Under the pieces are notes generated by a model. The model worked only from the letters and a program-made list of their open reading frames with translations, had not been told where the DNA came from and ran no database searches. Of a stretch of DNA of 10,776 nucleotides, positions 6,727 to 10,776 are shown piece by piece. The first letter of the stretch is position 1, and every line of letters starts with the position of its first letter. The translations under genes and the position numbers were made by a program. The stretch is from JBBCJT01 sp037190665. GTDB taxonomy: Bacteria > Pseudomonadota > Alphaproteobacteria > Acetobacterales > Acetobacteraceae. The stretch lies in NCBI GenBank assembly GCA_037190665.1, contig JBBCJT010000139.1, positions 1-10,776 on the forward strand, given 5' to 3'.

Positions 6727-7395
6727 ATGGCCGGCTGGCTGCAACGGCTGTTCGACCATGTCGCGCTGGGCGACCACGCCTATCGCTTCCTGTTCGACGC
6801 CGGCCCGGCGGACGAGGTGGTGTCGCTCGATTGCGAGACCACGGGGCTCGACACGCGGCACGACGAGATCCTCGCCATCTCCGCGATCCGCGTCGCCGGC
6901 AACCGCATCCTGACCAGCGAGCGGTTCGAGGCGATCATCCGTCCGGACGTGATGCCGACGGCGGAGTCCATCCGGGTGCACCGGCTGCGCGCGCGCGACG
7001 TGGCCGAGGGCCTGCCGGTCCACCGCGTGCTGCCGGACCTGCTGCGCTTCATCGGCGGCCGCCCGCTGCTGGGCTACTACATCGATTTCGACGTGCGCAT
7101 GCTGAACCGGCACATCCTGCCGCTGATCCAGATCCGGCTGCCCAATCCGCTGATCGAGGTCTCCGCGCTCTACTACGAGCGCAAGTACGGCGACGCGCCG
7201 CCCGGCACGGCGATCGACCTGCGCTTCGCCGCCATGATGGAGGATCTGGGGATCGCGCCGCTGGAACAGCACATCGCCGTCAACGACGCGGTGATGGCCG
7301 CGGAAGCCTACCTCCAGTTGCGAGACCTGCAGCGCCGCGGCGTGCGGGTGCGCCGCCGCCGCGGCGTCTCGCTGGTGGCGCCGACCGGGGGCTGA
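6727..7395 (+). CDS. DEDDh-family 3'-5' exonuclease (DnaQ/PolC-like)
   Basis: This 222-residue protein has all five catalytic residues of the DEDDh exonuclease fold: D35 and E37 in SLDCETTGLD, D122 in GYYIDFDVRML, and H182 and D187 in HIAVNDAVMAAEAY. It should remove nucleotides from 3' ends with two metal ions. Whether DNA, RNA or a nucleotide adduct is the true substrate is unknown. The start lies one base after the nucleotidyltransferase stop with no strong Shine-Dalgarno, indicating translational coupling. An earlier in-frame opening inside the upstream gene is a shadow. The C-terminus is very basic (about 200-213, several Arg), which may contact nucleic acid. Family relatives sit at the same place in actP-type clusters of other proteobacteria, so it is better viewed as a cluster component than as the replicative epsilon subunit. 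Confidence 0.9.
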   Translation: MAGWLQRLFDHVALGDHAYRFLFDAGPADEVVSLDCETTGLDTRHDEILAISAIRVAGNRILTSERFEAIIRPDVMPTAESIRVHRLRARDVAEGLPVHRVLPDLLRFIGGRPLLGYYIDFDVRMLNRHILPLIQIRLPNPLIEVSALYYERKYGDAPPGTAIDLRFAAMMEDLGIAPLEQHIAVNDAVMAAEAYLQLRDLQRRGVRVRRRRGVSLVAPTGG

Positions 7396-7421
7396 TGTGG
7401 CGGCTGCGCGCGGAATGAAGA

Positions 7422-7458
7422 CTCATATCGGGCCAGCCGAAAGGCTGGCCGGTATGAG
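7422..7458. terminator. Bidirectional terminator-like hairpin with GAAA tetraloop
   Basis: GGCCAGCC (7431-7438) pairs with GGCTGGCC (7443-7450) around a GAAA (GNRA) loop. The stem is extended by CTCATA (7422-7427) with TATGAG (7453-7458), with a bulge and a possible wobble between the two parts. It lies exactly between the convergent exonuclease (stop 7395) and hydrolase (stop 7461) genes. No real T-run follows in either direction (weakly pyrimidine-rich on the minus strand), so efficiency is uncertain. Confidence 0.7.
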
Positions 7459-7460
7459 CG

Positions 7461-8375
7461 TCAGGCCAGCCGCTGGTGGAAGAAGGCGACGGTCCGGTCC
7501 CAGGCGAGCTTGGCCGCCGCCTCGTCGTAGCGCGGGGTGGAGTTGTTGTGGAACCCGTGCTGGGTGCCCGGATAAGTGTGCATCTCGTACGGCACGCTGG
7601 CGGCTTTCAGCCCCGCCTCGAACGCCGGCCACATCGCGTTGATGCGCGCGTCCTGCTCCGCATAGTGGATCAGCAGCGCCGCCTTGATCTTCGGGATCGC
7701 CTCCGTCTCCGCCGCCGCGCCGTAGAAGGGCGCGCCGGCCTGCATGTCCGCCCCCAGCGCGGCGGCGAGGTAGTTCGTCGTCCCGCCACCCCAGCAGAAC
7801 CCGGTGACGCCGAGCTTGCCGTTGGAGAGCGCATACGCCTTCAGATAGCGCGCGCTGTTCAGCATGTCGGTGCGCAGCTTCGCCTGGTCGAGCCGGGCCT
7901 GCAGGTCCCGCCCGTCATCGTCGTTGCCCGGATAGCCGCCGAGGGGGGCGAGCCCGTCCGGGGCGAGCGCGAGGAACCCCGCCACGGCGGCGCGGCGCGC
8001 GACGTCCTCGATATAGGGGTTCAGCCCCCGGTTCTCGTGGATCACGAGCACGGCCGGGAACAGTCCCGCGCCGGCCGGCTGCACCAGATAGCCGCGCATC
8101 GTGCCGGAGGAGCCGCCGGGCGAGGGGTAGCTGATGTAGCGCGCCTTGATGCGCTCATCGGTGAAGGAGATCGTCTGCGCCCGCGCGTAGCGGGGCAGCA
8201 GGGCCTGCGCCATGGCGAGGCCGCCGGCGATCGCTGCCGCGCTCTCCAGGAAGGTGCGGCGGTCGATCCGGCCGTGACAGTATTCGTCATACAGGTCGAA
8301 GACGCGCTGATCGATGTCGGCCTGCGTCAGGGCCGGGGGATCCGCGACGTCGAGGTTGGCTGGCGCGTCCGTCAT
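7461..8375 (-). CDS. Dienelactone hydrolase family protein with internal twin-arginine signal
   Basis: This 304-residue alpha/beta hydrolase has the dienelactone-hydrolase triad: C194 in GFCWGGG, D242 in AEQDARIN and H273 in QHGFHN. The 48- and 31-residue spacings equal those I recall for ClcD (C123, D171, H202). E114 in HENRG matches the supporting glutamate. The family hydrolyses esters and lactones; the substrate here is unknown. Residues about 36-66 look like a Tat signal (DRRTFLES, hydrophobic stretch, ARA before Q67), yet about 35 hydrophilic residues precede it, so export is uncertain. The mature part would be about 238 residues, the normal enzyme size. The ATG at 8375 was chosen over an upstream opening because GAGAGGTG lies 7 nt before it and homology begins there. 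It is divergent from the aldo/keto reductase gene. Confidence 0.92.
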   Translation of the reverse strand: MTDAPANLDVADPPALTQADIDQRVFDLYDEYCHGRIDRRTFLESAAAIAGGLAMAQALLPRYARAQTISFTDERIKARYISYPSPGGSSGTMRGYLVQPAGAGLFPAVLVIHENRGLNPYIEDVARRAAVAGFLALAPDGLAPLGGYPGNDDDGRDLQARLDQAKLRTDMLNSARYLKAYALSNGKLGVTGFCWGGGTTNYLAAALGADMQAGAPFYGAAAETEAIPKIKAALLIHYAEQDARINAMWPAFEAGLKAASVPYEMHTYPGTQHGFHNNSTPRYDEAAAKLAWDRTVAFFHQRLA

Positions 8376-8382
8376 GACGAGG

Positions 8383-8390
8383 CACCTCTC
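8383..8390 (-). promoter_or_regulatory. Shine-Dalgarno of the dienelactone hydrolase gene
   Basis: On the minus strand GAGAGGTG stands 7 nt before the ATG at 8375. It supports this start over the in-frame ATG 180 bases further upstream at 8555. Confidence 0.75.
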
Positions 8391-8473
8391 ATTCTGCGGC
8401 GTCTGGCGCGGCAGTGTAGGCGGCGCGCCCCTCCGTCGCCAGTTCGCATCCGGCCCCCCTCGCGCGCCGGGCG

Positions 8474-8497
8474 GTTGCGGCTGTAACGTTCCGCAAC
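8474..8497. promoter_or_regulatory. Inverted repeat in divergent spacer, candidate operator
   Basis: GTTGCGG (8474-8480) and CCGCAAC (8491-8497) are perfect 7-bp arms separated by 10 nt. The spacing places the two half sites about 1.6 helical turns apart (17 bp centre to centre), as for many dimeric regulators. It sits near the middle of the 205-bp spacer between the hydrolase (start 8375) and the reductase (start 8581), so one regulator could control both. The centre contains the palindrome AACGTT. A weak -35-like TTGCCA follows at 8498-8503. No regulator gene is present in the window. Confidence 0.45.
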
Positions 8498-8530
8498 TTG
8501 CCAAGACCCCGGACCGCGTCAGGATCGCTG

Positions 8531-8565
8531 CCCGGCGCCGGGACACATGCGCCAAAGGTCATGTG
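8531..8565 (+). repeat. Palindrome and inverted repeat in the aldo/keto reductase leader
   Basis: CCCGGCGCCGGG (8531-8542) is a perfect 12-bp palindrome. It is followed directly by CACATG (8544-8549) and CATGTG (8560-8565), 6-bp arms around a 10-nt loop. The second structure ends 5 nt before the ribosome-binding AGGA (8571-8574). The region could bind a regulator or fold in the leader RNA; chance is possible for the all-GC palindrome. Confidence 0.35.
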
Positions 8566-8580
8566 CCGAAAGGACAGGAA

Positions 8581-9495
8581 ATGACGACGAGCCGACGTTC
8601 CGTACTCGCCGGTCTTGCCGCCGCCGGTGGCCTTGCCGCGCATCCCTCCCTCGCCCAGTCCCCCGCGCCGCTGCTGCGCAAGCCGATCCCGAGCACGGGC
8701 GAGATGATCCCCGTGATCGGGCTGGGGTCCGCCCGCCGGTACGAGGAGGCGAAGACCGAAGCGGACCTGGCGCCGCTGCGCGACACGTTCCGCCGCTTCC
8801 ACGAGCTTGGCGGCACGGTGGTGGATACCGCCCCGTCCTATGGCGATGCCGAGTCGATCATGGGCGGCATCATGGGCGAGCTGAACATCCGCCGCGACCT
8901 GTTCGTCTGCACCAAGGTCGGTGCCGACAATCCGCAGCAGGGGCGGGCGCAGATCGAACAGTCCTTCCGCAACCTGCGCACCGACAGGATCGACCTGCTG
9001 GCCGTGCACAACCTGCGCGACATCACCAACGAGCTTGCGATCCTGCGCGAGCTGAAGGCGGCGGGGCGTATCCGCTATGTCGGCGCGACCACCTCCTTCG
9101 ACCGGCAGTACGAGGCGTTCGAGGCGATGATGCGCCGCGAGACGCTCGATTCCATCCAGATCGACTACGCGCTCGACAACCGCAACGCGGCGGAACGGAT
9201 CATCCCGCTGGCAGCCGAACGCGGCATGGCGGTGTTCATCAACCTGCCCTTCGGCCGCGGCAGCGTGTTCCGCGCCACGCAGGGCCGGCCCTTGCCGGAC
9301 TGGGCGGCCGAGATCGACGCCACGAGCTGGGCGCAGATCATGCTCAAGTACCTCGTCTCGCACCCGGCGGTGACCTGCGCGGTGCCGGGCATGGCGCAGG
9401 CGCGCTACGTGGACGACAACCTCAACGCCGCGCGGGGCCGCATGCCCGATGCCGCGCTGCGCCGGCGGATGGAGCAGTATTTCGATGCAATCTGA
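8581..9495 (+). CDS. Aldo/keto reductase with Tat signal peptide
   Basis: This 304-residue protein belongs to the NAD(P)H-dependent aldo/keto reductase superfamily. The catalytic tetrad is present: D82 and Y87 in VVDTAPSYG, K112 in CTKVG and H143 in AVHN. The C-terminal cofactor region AVPGMAQARYVDDNL resembles the family's PG...R...N segment. The N-terminus (TSRRSVLAGLAAAGGLAA, with LA before Q26) is a good twin-arginine signal, implying folding in the cytoplasm and export to the periplasm, possibly with bound cofactor. The start is supported by AGGA 6 nt upstream; a longer in-frame opening from 8314 crosses the divergent promoter and was discarded. The stop lies 11 nt inside the following transporter gene, so the two are probably co-translated. 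Substrate unknown. Confidence 0.92.
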   Translation: MTTSRRSVLAGLAAAGGLAAHPSLAQSPAPLLRKPIPSTGEMIPVIGLGSARRYEEAKTEADLAPLRDTFRRFHELGGTVVDTAPSYGDAESIMGGIMGELNIRRDLFVCTKVGADNPQQGRAQIEQSFRNLRTDRIDLLAVHNLRDITNELAILRELKAAGRIRYVGATTSFDRQYEAFEAMMRRETLDSIQIDYALDNRNAAERIIPLAAERGMAVFINLPFGRGSVFRATQGRPLPDWAAEIDATSWAQIMLKYLVSHPAVTCAVPGMAQARYVDDNLNAARGRMPDAALRRRMEQYFDAI

Positions 9496-10776
9496 CTCCG
9501 CCGCGACGGCGGAGGCAGCGGACGGAATTCTCTACCGGCTCCTGCGGCGGGTGATCGACCTGCGCCCGGCGGAAGCGCAGGCGCTCGCCTGGTCGTGGCT
9601 CTACGTGTTCGCGCTGTTCCTCGCCTACTACGTGCTGCGGCCGATCCGCGACGAGCTTGGCGTGGCGGGCGGGGTGCGCAACCTGCCGTGGCTGTTCACC
9701 GGCACGCTGCTGGCGATGCTCGCGGCCAACCCGCTGTTCGCCTATGCGGTGCGGCGCTGGCCGCGCGAGATCTTCATCGCCATCGCCTACCGCTTCTTCA
9801 TGCTCAACCTGCTCGCCTTCATGCTGCTGCTGATGTTCGCGAGCGAGGCGCAGCACGTGTGGATCGGGCGCGCCTTCTTCATCTGGGTCTCGGTCTTCAA
9901 CCTGTTCGTCGTCTCGGTGTTCTGGTCCTTCATCGTCGACGTGTTCGACGCGGAGCAGGGCAAGCGGCTGTTCGGCGTGCTCGCCGCCGGCGCGACGCTG
10001 GGCGGGATCGCGGGGGCCGCCCTGACCTCCGGCTTCGTCGCACATATCGGGCAGAACTGGCTGCTGCTCGCCTCGATCCTGCTGCTGGAGGTGGCGGTCT
10101 TCGCGGTGCGCCGGCTGTCGGGCATCAGCGACGCGTTCCGCCGGCCGGCCCCGGGCGACGATCCGCACCGGGCGGTGGGCGGCGGCATCTTCGCCGGCAT
10201 GACGCACACGCTGCGCTCGCCCTACCTGCTCGGCATCGCGGGCTTCATCCTGATCTACTCGGTCACCTCCACCTTCCTGTACTTCCAGCAGGCGACCATC
10301 GCGGAGGCGCATTTCCCCGACCGTGCAGCGCGCACCGCCTTCTTCGCGAACATCGACCTGTGGGTGAACGTGCTGACCATCACCCTCCAGCTCTTCCTCA
10401 CCGGGCGGCTGATGGGCTGGCTGGGGGTGGCGGTGATGCTGTGCATCCTGCCGCTGCTCAGCGCGTTCGGCTTCGCGGCACTGGCGGTGTGGCCCGGCGT
10501 GGCGGTCTTCGTCGCGGTGCAGGTCGCCCGGCGGGTCGCCAACTTCGCGCTCGCCCGGCCGACGCGGGAGGTGCTGTTCACCGCCGTGGAGCGGGAGGAC
10601 CGCTACAAGGCGAAGAACTTCATCGACACGGTGGTCTATCGCGGCGGCGACCAGGTGGGCGCATGGAGCTATGGCGGGCTGATCGCGCTGGGGCTGACCA
10701 TGACCGGCATCGCCATCGTGGCCGTGCCGCTGTCCGTGGCGTGGCTGGCGCTGAGCTTCTGGCTCGGCCGGCAGCA
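9485..10776 (+). CDS. ATP/ADP-translocase-like (NTP/NDP exchange) membrane transporter, partial
   Basis: The open frame runs off the right edge after 430 codons. It encodes a polytopic inner-membrane protein with about ten or more hydrophobic spans, the first near residues 36-52 (LAWSWLYVFALFLAYYVL). It then has RPIRDELGVAGG (52-63), NLPWLFTGTLLAMLAANPLF (66-85), and the block ARPTREVLFTAVEREDRYKA (357-376) followed by KNFIDTVVYRGGD. I recognise these from proteins annotated as NTP/NDP exchange transporters, distant relatives of the Rickettsia/Chlamydia ATP/ADP translocases, found in free-living proteobacteria where the substrate is unproven. The ATG at 9485 overlaps the reductase stop by 11 nt; GGAG about 10 nt upstream is a modest ribosome site. 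A GTG at 9554 (codon 24) is an alternative start. Confidence 0.85.
   Translation, partial: MQSDSAATAEAADGILYRLLRRVIDLRPAEAQALAWSWLYVFALFLAYYVLRPIRDELGVAGGVRNLPWLFTGTLLAMLAANPLFAYAVRRWPREIFIAIAYRFFMLNLLAFMLLLMFASEAQHVWIGRAFFIWVSVFNLFVVSVFWSFIVDVFDAEQGKRLFGVLAAGATLGGIAGAALTSGFVAHIGQNWLLLASILLLEVAVFAVRRLSGISDAFRRPAPGDDPHRAVGGGIFAGMTHTLRSPYLLGIAGFILIYSVTSTFLYFQQATIAEAHFPDRAARTAFFANIDLWVNVLTITLQLFLTGRLMGWLGVAVMLCILPLLSAFGFAALAVWPGVAVFVAVQVARRVANFALARPTREVLFTAVEREDRYKAKNFIDTVVYRGGDQVGAWSYGGLIALGLTMTGIAIVAVPLSVAWLALSFWLGRQ
9496..9514 (+). repeat. Short perfect hairpin at the reductase-transporter junction
   Basis: CTCCGCC (9496-9502) pairs with GGCGGAG (9508-9514) around GCGAC. It begins at the base after the reductase stop and lies in codons 4-10 of the transporter. 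No T-run follows, so termination is unlikely. It could mark the true intercistronic space if the transporter starts later, at GTG 9554. Confidence 0.4.

Noticed and set aside
3126..6728. 1200-codon open frame on the minus strand under actP and the nucleotidyltransferase gene
   Set aside because: The translation is a compositionally extreme run of Asp, Arg, Glu, His and Gln with no domain, and the opposite strand encodes well-conserved proteins. It is a codon-bias artefact.
7397..7642. 81-codon plus-strand frame after the exonuclease
   Set aside because: Runs through the terminator-like hairpin and antisense to the hydrolase C-terminus; Arg/Pro/Ala-rich shadow.
8389..9363. 324-codon minus-strand frame opposite the aldo/keto reductase
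   Set aside because: Antisense to a gene with an intact catalytic tetrad; no family features of its own.
9422..10312. 296-codon minus-strand frame opposite the transporter
   Set aside because: Rich in Glu/Gln/Arg/His as the complement of hydrophobic codons; the plus-strand frame has clear membrane spans and conserved motifs.

Overview
The window is GC-rich chromosomal DNA (high sixties percent GC by eye) with densely packed, mostly operonic genes and many long antisense shadow frames. Gene families, codon bias and gene neighbours suggest a free-living alphaproteobacterium, perhaps Sphingomonadales or Rhodospirillales. This is an inference; no rRNA or other phylogenetic marker is present. I see no mobile element, CRISPR array, tRNA or rRNA.

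Region 1 (1-2530, minus strand) is a glycogen-metabolism operon: a complete branching enzyme (glgB) followed by the start of the debranching enzyme (glgX), which overlaps glgB by 8 nt and runs off the left edge. Region 2 (2531-2856) is a divergent regulatory region. It carries a perfect FNR/FixK-type box (TTGAT-N4-ATCAA) and a 17-bp perfect inverted repeat on the side of the rightward operon.

Region 3 (2857-7395, plus strand) is a four-gene acetate-uptake operon. It encodes a DUF485 small membrane protein, the cation/acetate symporter ActP (start and stop codons overlap), a multidomain cyclic-nucleotide-binding-like/CBS/DUF294 nucleotidyltransferase, and a DEDDh 3'-5' exonuclease. A strong GC hairpin fills the only sizeable gap, between actP and the nucleotidyltransferase gene. 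The last two proteins are recurrent but poorly understood companions of ActP-type symporters, and they are the most intriguing part of the window. A GNRA-tetraloop hairpin at 7422-7458 separates this operon from the convergent gene on its right.

Region 4 (7461-10776) has a leftward dienelactone-hydrolase-family protein with an internal twin-arginine signal, and a divergent rightward pair: a Tat-signal aldo/keto reductase overlapping an ATP/ADP-translocase-like (NTP/NDP exchange) membrane transporter that runs off the right edge. The 205-bp divergent spacer holds a 7-bp inverted repeat with a 10-nt spacer (candidate operator) and two further palindromes in the reductase leader.

Taken together, the window links carbon storage (glycogen) and acetate scavenging across one shared control region with an apparent oxygen/redox-responsive site, followed by a separate envelope redox/hydrolase/transport module.
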